Below are positions 1-8,222 of a stretch of DNA of 64,000 nt, piece after piece. This stretch comes from Lachnoclostridium sp. An196. Lineage in GTDB: Bacteria > Bacillota > Clostridia > Lachnospirales > Lachnospiraceae. Location: positions 84,998 through 148,997 of the forward strand of contig NZ_NFJZ01000010.1 of assembly GCF_002160135.1 (NCBI RefSeq), written 5' to 3'. The notes beneath the pieces were generated by a model. That model was not told where the DNA came from. It saw nothing but the letters and a program-made list of their open reading frames with translations, and made no database searches. Made by a program: the position numbers and the translations under genes. Each line of letters starts with the position of its first letter. The first letter of the stretch is position 1.

Positions 1-716
1 TGAAACGCGTAGATCCCGATCAGTTCCATAAACGGCCTTCCGGCTATCCACGCCGGAAGGATTCCCAGCAGATACATAACCGGAATCGTAATAAAGTGTT
101 TCAGATCCAGCCTTTTTCTTACCCACAGAATCACCAGCAGCGGAAAGATAAACAAGGTCTGCAGTTTTACCGCAAAAGCCGCGCCGTAAAACCACATGCC
201 GGTCCAGGTACGGTTCTTCAGCATGAAATATGCGCTGCAAAGAATCAGCAAAGTATAAATAATATCGCACTGGGACCAGACCGACGCGTTCAGGATCACC
301 GTCGGGAGAAAAAGAAAAATCCCATACGACAAATGAGCCTTTTTCGCGCTTCCTGTACACTCTTTCACGATCCCCGCGATCACCGCAGCCCCGATCAGCT
401 CCAGCAGACAGCACAATCCTTTAAAAGCCGTCATGGCATTGATAGGAAGCAATGTGATCAGATACAGAATATACATGACCGGAGGCGCATAATCATAAAA
501 ATTTCCCGCAACCGCTTTAAATCCGTCTGCTTCCAGTTCCGCCAGCCAGGCGCTCCAGTAGACACTCCAGTCGTCCGCCACAAAAGACCGCACGGAAATA
601 CGCAGCGCCACGGCCAGCATCGTGAGCGCCGCCAGAAACAGCCATTCCGATACCCTGGTCTCCTGTTTTCCAAAGGATATTTTCCTGCTCAGCAGGTTTC
701 TCATATATCGGTCCAT
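1..716 (-). CDS. GT-C-like polytopic membrane glycosyltransferase, C-terminus beyond window
   Basis: An open frame on the minus strand starts at ATG 716, seven bases after an AGGAG ribosome-binding site, and runs off the window edge after 238 codons. It has an Arg/Lys-rich N-terminus, a first membrane segment (WLFLAALTMLAVALRI) followed by the motif SFVADDWSVYW, then several more hydrophobic segments. A first extracytoplasmic loop carrying an acidic pair right after the first helix is typical of GT-C glycosyltransferases that use polyprenyl-phosphate sugars, such as mannosyltransferases. It begins 10 bases after the GT2/polyprenyl-phosphate glycosyltransferase gene, which would supply such a donor. 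The GT-C assignment rests on topology and context, not on a full-length match. A plain membrane protein of unknown function is the alternative. Confidence 0.7.
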   Translation of the reverse strand, partial: MDRYMRNLLSRKISFGKQETRVSEWLFLAALTMLAVALRISVRSFVADDWSVYWSAWLAELEADGFKAVAGNFYDYAPPVMYILYLITLLPINAMTAFKGLCCLLELIGAAVIAGIVKECTGSAKKAHLSYGIFLFLPTVILNASVWSQCDIIYTLLILCSAYFMLKNRTWTGMWFYGAAFAVKLQTLFIFPLLVILWVRKRLDLKHFITIPVMYLLGILPAWIAGRPFMELIGIYAF

Positions 717-726
717 ATCCGGGCTC

Positions 727-1683
727 CTATCTTAACACTTCTTCTATAATATATTTGGGCCTTTCCTTGGTCTCCAGATAAATCTTGCCGATATATTCCC
801 CGATCACTCCGATGGCAAGAAGCTGCAGGCCTCCGATCGCCCAGATAGATACGATCAAAGAAGTCCAGCCGATACTGGTATTCCCCAGGAAATGCTGTAC
901 CAGAGAATAAACCAGCATGGCAATACTGCAAAGAAAAATCAGCATCCCCAGCAGCACGATCGCCCGAATCGGCTTGATGCTCAGTGATGTGATGCCGTCC
1001 ACTGCCAACGCCAGCATCTTCTTCAGCGGATACTTGGATTCGCCCGCGAATCGCTCATGCCGCTCATAAGTCACTATTCCCGTCTGAAATCCGATCATCG
1101 GCACAATTCCGCGCAGGAACAGATTGACCTCTTTATATTTCGCCAGCTCATCCAGCGCGCGGCGGCTCATGAGGCGGTAGTCTGCATGATTGAAAACCAC
1201 TTCGCCTCCCATAAAATTGATCAATTTATAAAATCCTTCCGCAGTAAAACGTTTAAAGAATGTATCCGTTTTCCGCGCGCTGCGGACGCCGTAGACGATC
1301 TCGCAGCCTTCATAATATTTTTCCACAAACTGGTCGACCACATCTATGTCATCCTGCAGGTCTGCGTCCATGGAAATCACCATATCCGCATATTCCTTCG
1401 CCGTCATCAGTCCGCCCAGAAGCGCGTTCTGGTGTCCCCGGTTTCTGGACAGCTTGACGCCCTGATAGATCGGGTCGCTCTCATGCAGCTCCCGGATAAT
1501 CTCCCAGGTACGATCCCTGGAACCGTCATTGACAAACATGATCCGGCTTTCCCTGGAGATCATCTCTCTCTCCATCAGGCTTTCCATCTTCTCTCTCAAT
1601 CTTCTGGCCGTCTCATGCAGCACCTCCTGCTCATTGTAACAGGGGATTACCAAGTATAAAATCTGCTTTCTCTTTCTTTCCAT
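727..1683 (-). CDS. Polyprenyl-phosphate glycosyltransferase (GT2, GtrB/ArnC-like)
   Basis: This 318-residue GT2 enzyme should transfer a sugar from a nucleotide donor to polyprenyl phosphate at the inner face of the membrane. The GT-A signatures are present in order: IPCYNE near residue 13, NDGSRDRT near 51, and SMDADLQDD near 104, which holds the metal-binding DXD. Two membrane helices follow at about 235-260 and 270-295. The C-terminal GEYIGKIYLETKERPKY motif is typical of the GtrB/YfdH/ArnC subgroup. It sits between a DUF2304 gene and a GT-C-like membrane gene, a common gene order for making a lipid-linked sugar and then using it outside the membrane. The sugar cannot be told from sequence. 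Confidence 0.88.
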   Translation of the reverse strand: MERKRKQILYLVIPCYNEQEVLHETARRLREKMESLMEREMISRESRIMFVNDGSRDRTWEIIRELHESDPIYQGVKLSRNRGHQNALLGGLMTAKEYADMVISMDADLQDDIDVVDQFVEKYYEGCEIVYGVRSARKTDTFFKRFTAEGFYKLINFMGGEVVFNHADYRLMSRRALDELAKYKEVNLFLRGIVPMIGFQTGIVTYERHERFAGESKYPLKKMLALAVDGITSLSIKPIRAIVLLGMLIFLCSIAMLVYSLVQHFLGNTSIGWTSLIVSIWAIGGLQLLAIGVIGEYIGKIYLETKERPKYIIEEVLR

Positions 1684-1710
1684 ATCTCCTCCACGCCTGC
1701 GCGGCAGACG

Positions 1711-2094
1711 TCACTCTTCTGTCTTCTGTTTCGTCTTCTCCAGTTCCTGTTCCAGCTCCTCCAGTTTTTTCTCGTTCAGAGCCACGATCTGATCCAACGT
1801 GCGCACGCTGTTGGACAGTCTCGACAACGCTACCGTCAGGGAAAAAATAATCAGAAGCGAAAAACAAAATCCCAGAAAGAAAATCATGTTTACCGGGGCG
1901 TAGATGCCCAGAAACTCTGATACCACATTCAGAAGCTGAGGCGCGCAGGCAAACACAAACAACGCCGCCATCACCAGCATCCATGGCAGAGCGTATTTCA
2001 ATTCCAGACTTTTTCGCCGTATCATATTGACCAGAACCGCCAGCACCACCAGAATCGCAGCGGCGATCACAACCTGCAGTCTTACCGTCATCAT
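1711..2094 (-). CDS. DUF2304 small membrane protein
   Basis: This 127-residue protein has three hydrophobic segments (about residues 5-22, 34-54 and 66-88) followed by a charged heptad-like tail rich in Glu and Lys (LEELEQELEKTKQK). This matches the DUF2304 family, whose members lie beside GT2 polyprenyl-phosphate glycosyltransferases in many bacterial and archaeal surface-glycan clusters. Here it lies exactly between two GT2 genes, with 18 bases to the upstream gene and 27 to the downstream gene. The family has no settled biochemical role; a membrane partner or scaffold for the neighbouring transferase is an inference. Either of the first two Met codons could be the start. Confidence 0.82.
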   Translation of the reverse strand: MMTVRLQVVIAAAILVVLAVLVNMIRRKSLELKYALPWMLVMAALFVFACAPQLLNVVSEFLGIYAPVNMIFFLGFCFSLLIIFSLTVALSRLSNSVRTLDQIVALNEKKLEELEQELEKTKQKTEE

Positions 2095-2112
2095 ATCTGT
2101 CTTCCTCCCGGT

Positions 2113-2802
2113 TTACCCTCTCAGCCTCTCCATGCAGATGGCCAGCGTTACTTTCACCATATAATATACCGTTTTGAATCCATGAATTGAAGAAGTTCCT
2201 TCCCTCCGCTCACGCATGACCACCGGTACTTCCGTTACCTTTTTCCCTTTCCGCAGAATCGCCACCACACTTTCCGGTTCCGGATAATCCTTCGGATAGT
2301 TCTCCGCGTAGATACGCATCACATCCCTGTTTACCATACGCATGCCGGAAGTCGGGTCCGTCACGCGTTTTCCCGTCAGAATACGGATCAGCACGGTAAA
2401 ATAACGGATGCCGATCCTGCGCAGTCCTGAAGACTGAAATCCCTCTTTTTCAATAAACCGGGATCCAATCACCATGTCGCTGGATGTACTCACCAGTTCC
2501 TCAGCCATCTTCTCCAGATAAGCCGCGTCATGCTGGCCATCCCCATCAAACTGAACCGCCACATCATATCCGTTCCGGCACGCGTACAGATAACCGGTCT
2601 GCACCGCGCCGCCAATTCCCAGATTTACGGAAAGATTCACGTAATTCAATCCTTCCCTCCGGCATATATCCAATGTATCGTCGGTAGAACAGTCATTGAT
2701 CACCAGATAGTCAAATCCCGGCGCATGCTCCCGGATATCCTTCACGACCTGGAGAATGCTTCCGGACTCGTTATACGCGGGAATAATGACAAGCTTCTTC
2801 AT
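2113..2802 (-). CDS. GT2 glycosyltransferase, soluble (dolichol-P-mannose synthase-like)
   Basis: A 229-residue GT-A enzyme with IPAYNES near residue 7, INDCSTDDT near 35 and QFDGDGQHD near 83 (metal-binding DXD). It has TDPTSGMRMVNR in the acceptor-side region and no C-terminal membrane helices, which sets it apart from the 318-residue neighbour. This pattern fits the DPM1-like branch that makes polyprenyl-phosphate sugars. It heads the downstream part of the glycan cluster and has its own promoter-like sequence just upstream. The start at 2802 is supported by an AGGAG about 10 bases away. The donor and acceptor are unknown. Confidence 0.87.
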   Translation of the reverse strand: MKKLVIIPAYNESGSILQVVKDIREHAPGFDYLVINDCSTDDTLDICRREGLNYVNLSVNLGIGGAVQTGYLYACRNGYDVAVQFDGDGQHDAAYLEKMAEELVSTSSDMVIGSRFIEKEGFQSSGLRRIGIRYFTVLIRILTGKRVTDPTSGMRMVNRDVMRIYAENYPKDYPEPESVVAILRKGKKVTEVPVVMRERREGTSSIHGFKTVYYMVKVTLAICMERLRG

Positions 2803-2834
2803 ATAATAATACTCCTGTACAATCTCTTCGCCAA

Positions 2835-2863
2835 ATTATATCATACATAGCCTGTTTTTTCCA
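2835..2863 (-). promoter_or_regulatory. Probable promoter for the GT2/DUF2304/GT-C genes
   Basis: On the minus strand an extended -10 box, TGATATAAT (TATAAT at 2840-2835), lies about 30 bases before the GT2 start. A weak -35-like TGGAAA sits 17 bases upstream. It would let the downstream four-gene block be transcribed independently of the GT4/GT2 pair. Confidence 0.5.
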
Positions 2864-2873
2864 GCATCGGGGA

Positions 2874-3620
2874 TTATCTCTGCACAAACTGCAGCAGTAC
2901 CCTGCAGATCCGGCAGAGATCCGTAAACCAGGCGAAAGGAACTCCGTTCTCTTTCAATGCGCGGTGCCCTTCTTTTAAGGACTCCAGATAAGCGCCAAAA
3001 CTGCCTGTGCTGGTCCCTCCATAGGACATATATACCAGTATATCCGGAATATAGGAAAGTCTTACCTGGCTTCGGTATAAAATGCGGACCATAAATTCAT
3101 AGTCCGCCGATATACGGTAATCGGTCCGGTACACCCCGAAACGTTCATAGACTTCCCGTCTCAGATATAAAGTCGGATGCCCCGGCAGCCAGCCTGTACG
3201 GATGCTTCCCTGCCCCTGATGCCATTTTCGAACGATCCGCTCTCCGTCCATGTAGCAGAGATCTCCATGAACCCCGTCTGTCCCTTCCCGGAGTATGGCG
3301 TCCACCATACGGCTGATCACATGTTCAGACGCCAGACGGTCAAAACAGCATCCGATGATATCGCCTGTAGCCATGGAAATTCCCTTATTGATCGCATCGT
3401 AAATCCCGCGGTCCGGTTCCGAGATCCAACGGACTTTTTCCGGCATCTGTTTTTCCAGCCGGCCGATCAACTCTGTCGTCCCGTCCGTGGATCCTCCGTC
3501 CACAATCACATATTCTATATTTTCGTAGTCCTGACGCATCGCCTGTTCCATAATTCTCTCCAGGTTGGACACGTCATTGTAGGTTGCCGTAATCAACGAC
3601 ACTTTTGGCAGTCTGTTCAT
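2874..3620 (-). CDS. GT2 glycosyltransferase (WcaE/WcaA-like)
   Basis: A 248-residue glycosyltransferase with TATYNDVSNLERIM near residue 11, YVIVDGGSTDGT near 37 and SEPDRGIYDAINKG near 65. SADYEFMVRILY lies further on, where the family has its ED-like acceptor-side motif. The SEPDRGIYDAMNKG-type block is characteristic of WcaE-like surface-polysaccharide transferases. Its start overlaps the stop of the GT4 gene by four bases (ATGA), so the two are translationally coupled. It has no membrane segment and probably acts at the cytoplasmic face on a lipid-linked acceptor. Confidence 0.87.
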   Translation of the reverse strand: MNRLPKVSLITATYNDVSNLERIMEQAMRQDYENIEYVIVDGGSTDGTTELIGRLEKQMPEKVRWISEPDRGIYDAINKGISMATGDIIGCCFDRLASEHVISRMVDAILREGTDGVHGDLCYMDGERIVRKWHQGQGSIRTGWLPGHPTLYLRREVYERFGVYRTDYRISADYEFMVRILYRSQVRLSYIPDILVYMSYGGTSTGSFGAYLESLKEGHRALKENGVPFAWFTDLCRICRVLLQFVQR

Positions 3621-4828
3621 GTATTCTCCCTGGCCGTCAGGCTGTGATACAGTTCCGCATACTCCTGAAACCGGCCGTATTTATCATATTTTTCCGCTCT
3701 TTTCCGGCAGGCTTTGCTCTCTTTTGGGTGCGTCCGTTCTTCCAGGATCGCCTGCCGCAGTGCCCGTATATCGCCTTTGGGCACGACTCTCCCGCAGCTT
3801 TCATCCAGACTTTCCGGACTTCCGCCCGTATCAAATGTAATTACAGGTGTCCCGCAGGCCAGCGCCTCCAGATTTGTCGTAGGGAAATTATCTTCCAGCG
3901 TGGCGTTTACAAATACATCGGCCATAGAGTAATATTCGGCCAGTTCTTTTACGCTGGAAGTCCTTTCTATGCCAACCACAGAAGAAGGCAATCTTCTTTT
4001 CTGCTTTTTGCTGAGCCCTGCCAGCACAATCCTGCATTCTTCCGGAAGAGTTTCCGCCAGATCCAGAAAATATGTCAGCCCCTTTCTCCTCTCCCATACG
4101 TTGGCAACTCCCAGGATCACATATTTCCCATTTAACTCCAGCTTTTCCCGCAGATCATTTTCTCCCGGAGAAAAATTCTCCAGGTCAATCCCATTCGGGA
4201 TCACTTTTACAGGATATTCCCCAAGAAACGACTGTTCCACCTGTCCGGCCAGCCACCTGGACGGCGTCACCACAGTCAGACATGGCACCCCGGTAAACGC
4301 AGCCTTTTTCCTTTCAAAATTCCGGGCCGTCCGGTTGCGAAACAACGCGTAAGGATATGTTCTGCGGTATTCCCGGCAGTTTCTGCATCCGCTTTTCCAT
4401 CCTTCACAGCCGGTGTAGTCATAAAACGCGCAATGACCGGTGTAGGGCCAGCAGTCATGAAGTGTCCAGACCACGGGTTTCCCCGCCTTTTTGAGATAGC
4501 TGAACAACAATTCTGTCTGAAGAACAAATCCATGAATATTATGCAAATGGATCACATCCGGATCCCAGTCTTCTATTTTCCGGATCAGCTTTCTGGTCTG
4601 CCCCGCGGAAGAAAAGCCGTGCTCGCCTTTGAAAAAAGTTGCCAGCACATGTTTTGCCATATCCGGTTTTCCGCCAAATTTCCAGGTATTCAGTCCGTCC
4701 GGCGCGCCGCGTCTGCCGTAAGCGATCAGAGGGCTGTCCCCGTTTTTCTCCAATATGTGGTAAATATCCACCGTAATACGGCCCACGCTTCCGCTCCCGC
4801 ATACGGTGTTGATCTGCAAAACTTTCAA
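3617..4828 (-). CDS. GT4 family glycosyltransferase
   Basis: This 403-residue GT-B enzyme starts MKVLQINTVCGSGSVGRI, a glycine-rich N-terminal donor/acceptor loop typical of GT4. The C-terminal half has PNGIDLENFSP, then YYSMADVFVNATLEDNFPTTNLEALACGTPV split by the E-x7-E nucleotide-sugar motif (EDNFPTTNLE). A Cys-rich stretch near residues 130-150 (HDCWPYTGHC, GCRNC) follows VVWTLHD and occurs in a subgroup of GT4 enzymes that may bind metal there. It is first in the minus-strand glycan operon and is coupled by a four-base overlap to the next GT2 gene. Confidence 0.88.
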   Translation of the reverse strand: MKVLQINTVCGSGSVGRITVDIYHILEKNGDSPLIAYGRRGAPDGLNTWKFGGKPDMAKHVLATFFKGEHGFSSAGQTRKLIRKIEDWDPDVIHLHNIHGFVLQTELLFSYLKKAGKPVVWTLHDCWPYTGHCAFYDYTGCEGWKSGCRNCREYRRTYPYALFRNRTARNFERKKAAFTGVPCLTVVTPSRWLAGQVEQSFLGEYPVKVIPNGIDLENFSPGENDLREKLELNGKYVILGVANVWERRKGLTYFLDLAETLPEECRIVLAGLSKKQKRRLPSSVVGIERTSSVKELAEYYSMADVFVNATLEDNFPTTNLEALACGTPVITFDTGGSPESLDESCGRVVPKGDIRALRQAILEERTHPKESKACRKRAEKYDKYGRFQEYAELYHSLTARENT

Positions 4829-4847
4829 TCCCCTGTTCCGCGCGCCG

Positions 4848-4876
4848 TTGTCCGCGCATCCTTTCTGTGATATACT
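4848..4876 (+). promoter_or_regulatory. Promoter for the fucosyltransferase-like gene
   Basis: TTGTCC at 4848-4853 and TATACT at 4871-4876 are separated by 17 bases. The predicted transcript starts about 20 bases before the ATG at 4904, which leaves just enough room for the GCGAGG ribosome-binding site. It lies within the start of the divergent GT4 transcription unit. Confidence 0.55.
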
Positions 4877-4903
4877 ATAACAAAAAATGAGCGAGGTAAA
4901 TCA

Positions 4904-5686
4904 ATGATAATCATACAACCTTCAGGCGGTTTATGCAATAGAATGCGGGTGATTAATTCCGGATGGCAGCTGGCGCAGGAACGAAAAGAGCGCCTTCTGG
5001 TCCTCTGGAACTGCAATTCGGAACTGAATTGCCCCTTTGAAGACCTGTTTCAGCCGGTAAAAGAATTCCGGATCACCGACATCCGGTCCGTCGCCAGTCC
5101 GCGGAAACTCTTTTATCAGAAAACAGCCCGTACCTATCTGACCAACGAGGAGATTCTGGCCCACCGCAGTCCGGACGGCCGGCTGACAGCGGATTATGTG
5201 CAAGGCCTCCGAAGCAATATTTATATTTTCACCTGGGAACAATTTTATCCGGCCAAAGATTATCATCTGTTCTGTCCCACAGAAAAAATGCGGAAACGGA
5301 TTGAATCCATGACTTCCGGATTCGGACCTTCCTGCGTAGGCATACACATCCGCCGCACCGACAACCGTCCCGCCATCGGGAAAAGTTCTACGGAATGTTT
5401 TATTGAATGTATGAAAAAAGAGCTGGACAACGACCCGGACACCCGTTTCTATCTGGCCACTGACGACCTGGAAGAAGAACGGACCATCCGAGCGGCCTTT
5501 CCCGGACGTATTCTTTCCAATGAAAAACGCTGTCTCCGCAGAGACAGCGCCGAGGGCATCCAGGATGCCTTATTGGATCTATATTGTCTGGCAAATACCA
5601 GGAAAATTATCGGCAGTTATTTCAGTTCTTTCACGGACATTGCGGCCGATATGCGCAAAATCCCGAAAATCATCGCCGGAGAATGA
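4904..5686 (+). CDS. GT-B fucosyltransferase-like protein (O-fucosyltransferase/NodZ superfamily)
   Basis: A 260-residue protein that opens with IIIQPSGGLCNRMRVINSG, the glycine-rich GGLGNR-type first loop of alpha-1,2/alpha-1,6 and O-fucosyltransferases. A central GIHIRRTDNRPAIGKS block supplies the HxRRxD motif that contacts GDP-fucose in those families. FYLATDDLEEE and the C-terminal IIGSYFSSFTDIAADM (peptide motif III-like) follow. It is the only plus-strand gene in the glycan region, with its own promoter. It is shorter than NodZ (about 320), so the donor may not be GDP-fucose. It ends two bases before the stop of the convergent lipoprotein gene. Confidence 0.72.
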   Translation: MIIIQPSGGLCNRMRVINSGWQLAQERKERLLVLWNCNSELNCPFEDLFQPVKEFRITDIRSVASPRKLFYQKTARTYLTNEEILAHRSPDGRLTADYVQGLRSNIYIFTWEQFYPAKDYHLFCPTEKMRKRIESMTSGFGPSCVGIHIRRTDNRPAIGKSSTECFIECMKKELDNDPDTRFYLATDDLEEERTIRAAFPGRILSNEKRCLRRDSAEGIQDALLDLYCLANTRKIIGSYFSSFTDIAADMRKIPKIIAGE

Positions 5687-5687
5687 C

Positions 5688-6089
5688 TTACTCTGCTGCA
5701 GCAGTATCTTCTTCTGCGGCAGTATCCTCTTCGCTGTCTGCTGCGGAAGCATCCTCTTCTGCGGCAGTATCCTCAGTCCCGTCCTCCGCGCCGGCTGCCG
5801 GTACTTCTTCCTGCTCCTCGCCAGCCGCCGGTACTTCTTCCTGTTCCTCGCCAGCTGCCGGCACTTCTTCCTGCTCTGCCGCGTCGGTCGTTTCCCCGGC
5901 CGCATCCTCGGTTTCATCAGTTACAGTTTCATCAGCTGCGCTTTCATCAGCCGCAGTCTCTTCATCGGTCGTCGTCTCCTCTGTAACCGTAGAATCCGTA
6001 GTGCTTTCCGTGGAAGAGGATCCGCATCCTACCATGGCGAATGCCGTAATCACTCCTATGCAGCATAATGTAAACCATCTTTTTTTCAT
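5688..6089 (-). CDS. Acidic low-complexity lipoprotein with 10-residue repeats
   Basis: A 133-residue secreted lipoprotein. The signal peptide (MKKRWFTLCCIGVITAFAMV) ends in a lipobox with Cys at residue 22 (VGCGSSS). After the Cys there is not one Lys or Arg: the chain is made of Glu, Asp, Thr, Ala and Ser, and includes near-identical copies of EEQEEVPAAG. It should be disordered, strongly negative and anchored to the outer face of the membrane. No enzyme domain is visible. It might bind cations or act as a spacer, but no function can be assigned. The start follows a GGAGG box. It converges on the plus-strand transferase gene with a one-base gap. Confidence 0.75.
   Translation of the reverse strand: MKKRWFTLCCIGVITAFAMVGCGSSSTESTTDSTVTEETTTDEETAADESAADETVTDETEDAAGETTDAAEQEEVPAAGEEQEEVPAAGEEQEEVPAAGAEDGTEDTAAEEDASAADSEEDTAAEEDTAAAE
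5797..5880. repeat. 30-bp tandem repeat inside the acidic lipoprotein gene
   Basis: Three consecutive units begin at 5797, 5827 and 5857, the last one partial. They are nearly identical and keep the reading frame, encoding EEQEEVPAAG. Such a tract could change copy number by slippage without breaking the frame. Confidence 0.8.
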
Positions 6090-6230
6090 AATCTTATCTC
6101 CTCCTTTTGAATGATACAGTTGGCTTACTGTTTACAGGTTATACTATGCCAGACAAATGTGTCCAATGCGTGATGACTTTTTTAGGATTTTATAAAGAAA
6201 TCGTAAAGAAGCCATTAAAGCAACCCGGCA

Positions 6231-6263
6231 GAAAGCCCCGACAGAAGTGTTTCTGTCGGGGCT
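6231..6263 (-). terminator. Terminator after glgB
   Basis: A 13-bp perfect inverted repeat (6234-6246 with 6251-6263, core AGCCCCGACAGAA) with a four-base loop lies 12 bases beyond the glgB stop. The following minus-strand sequence is only modestly T-rich. Confidence 0.75.
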
Positions 6264-6274
6264 GCGCAAAATCG

Positions 6275-8209
6275 TTAAAATTCAAATACTGCCACTCCAT
6301 ACGGAGACAGCGGATAGTCCAGATAATATTTCTGACCGTCGCACGCGCCTTTCTGCGCCTCATAGATCTGTGGCTTTTCCCGTCCGTTGCCGCCAAACTC
6401 CGGCGAATCTCCGTCCAGCACCAGTTTATATTTCTTTTTCTTAGGAACGCCCACCCGGTAATCGGCCCGTTCCATAGGAGTAAAATTGATCACAAACAGC
6501 AAACTCTTTCGTTTTGTCTTACTGTACCGGACAAAGCTGAAAATGCTTCTAAAACAGTCATCCGCGTTGATCCACTGAAAACCTTTCCAACTGTCGTCCA
6601 ATTCATACAGGCAACGGTACTTTGTATACATATGCAGAAGCGCTTTTACATAATTCTGCATCTGCATATGAAGGTCTTCTTTCAGCAGATACCAGTCCAG
6701 TTCTCTTGCTTCGCTCCATTCCCGCAGCTGGGCAAACTCGTTGCCCATAAACAGCAGCTTTTTACCCGGATGTCCGAACATAAACGCATATCCGGCACGC
6801 AGATTGGCAAATTTGTCCACCAGATATCCCGGCATCTTGTTCAGCATGGAGCATTTCAAATGCACCACTTCATCATGAGACAGTACCAGTATATAATTTT
6901 CGCTGTACGCATAACTCATGGCGAAGGTCATTTTATTATGATTGTCCTTGCGAAAATACGGATCCAGCTTCATATATTCCAGGAAATCATTCATCCAGCC
7001 CATATTCCATTTAAACGTGAATCCCAGGCCGTCCTCATCCACGCTCTTCGTGACGCCGGGCCAGGCTGTAGATTCTTCCGCAATGATCATAGAACCGTCT
7101 TTCCTGCCCGAGATAACAGAATTGAGATGATGGAAAAACCAGATCGCATCCAGATTTTCTTTTCCGCCGTACTTATTAGGAAGCCACTGTCCATCTCTCT
7201 TTCCGTAATCCAGATACAGCATGGAGGCCACCGCATCCACTCTCAGTCCGTCAATGTGATACTGGCTTAACCAGTACAGCGCGTTCGCGATCAGAAAGTT
7301 GCGTACTTCGGACTTCTCATAATTGAAAATCTTGGTTCCCCAGTCCGGATGCTCCCCTCTCCGGCTGTCCGGATGTTCAAACAGCGGTGTGCCGTCAAAA
7401 TTCGCAAGGCCATAACTGTCTCTCGGAAAATGAGCGGGCACCCAGTCCAGAATCACACCGATGTTATGTTTATGCAGATACTCAATCATATACTGAAAGT
7501 CTGCCGGCGTACCATACCTGGAAGTAGGAGCATAATACCCCGTCACCTGATATCCCCACGAGCCGTCAAACGGATGCTCTGCAATTCCCATCAGTTCCAC
7601 ATGGGTATAGCCCATATCTTTCACATATTTTGTCAGTTCTACCGCCAGTTCCCGGTAATTGTAAAAACCATCTTCGTCTTCTTCATGGGGATGGCGCCGC
7701 CAGGAACCCGGATGCACCTCATATATAGTCATAGGTTCTTCCGGACCGTTCCAGTTTTTTCTCTCCTCCATCCATTTCTCGTCATTCCACTGAAAATGAT
7801 CAATATCTGCTACACGGGACGCGTTTCCCGGGCGTTTTTCCGCATAAAACGCAAATGGATCCGCTTTATAAAGGTATTCCCCTTTCTGCGTTTCAATCAG
7901 ATATTTATACATACAGCCTTCTGTCAGTCCCGGCACAAACGCCTCATAGATTCCCAAAGGTTCCAGGCGGGTCATCTCATATCCGTCGGTCCCCCAGCGG
8001 TTAAACTCGCCGATTACGCGCACACGTTTCGCGTGCGGAGCCCAGACAGCGAAATAAACGCCCTTTTCTCCATCGTACTCTGTCAGATGCGCTCCCAGCT
8101 TTTTGTAGATCTCATAGTGGGTCCCCTGACCAAACAGATACTGATCCATATCTGTCACCATACACCACGGCCGTTCTTTAACTGCTGCGTTTTCCACATT
8201 CTTACCCAT
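6275..8209 (-). CDS. glgB: 1,4-alpha-glucan branching enzyme
   Basis: This 644-residue GH13 enzyme makes alpha-1,6 branches in glycogen. An N-terminal CBM48-like domain (GVYFAVWAPHAKRVRVIGEFNRW, split near residue 51-75) is followed by YEVHPGSW, which marks branching enzymes. The catalytic barrel has the nucleophile region DGLRVDAVASMLYLDY, the acid/base region MIIAEESTAWPGVT and the third acid at LVLSHDEVVH. The C-terminal all-beta domain ends SPYGVAVFEF. Length is normal for GlgB. It lies 13 bases downstream of a GH13 hydrolase gene in the same operon. No other glycogen genes (glgA, glgC, glgP) are in the window. Confidence 0.96.
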   Translation of the reverse strand: MGKNVENAAVKERPWCMVTDMDQYLFGQGTHYEIYKKLGAHLTEYDGEKGVYFAVWAPHAKRVRVIGEFNRWGTDGYEMTRLEPLGIYEAFVPGLTEGCMYKYLIETQKGEYLYKADPFAFYAEKRPGNASRVADIDHFQWNDEKWMEERKNWNGPEEPMTIYEVHPGSWRRHPHEEDEDGFYNYRELAVELTKYVKDMGYTHVELMGIAEHPFDGSWGYQVTGYYAPTSRYGTPADFQYMIEYLHKHNIGVILDWVPAHFPRDSYGLANFDGTPLFEHPDSRRGEHPDWGTKIFNYEKSEVRNFLIANALYWLSQYHIDGLRVDAVASMLYLDYGKRDGQWLPNKYGGKENLDAIWFFHHLNSVISGRKDGSMIIAEESTAWPGVTKSVDEDGLGFTFKWNMGWMNDFLEYMKLDPYFRKDNHNKMTFAMSYAYSENYILVLSHDEVVHLKCSMLNKMPGYLVDKFANLRAGYAFMFGHPGKKLLFMGNEFAQLREWSEARELDWYLLKEDLHMQMQNYVKALLHMYTKYRCLYELDDSWKGFQWINADDCFRSIFSFVRYSKTKRKSLLFVINFTPMERADYRVGVPKKKKYKLVLDGDSPEFGGNGREKPQIYEAQKGACDGQKYYLDYPLSPYGVAVFEF

Positions 8210-8222
8210 AAGCTTTCCCCTC

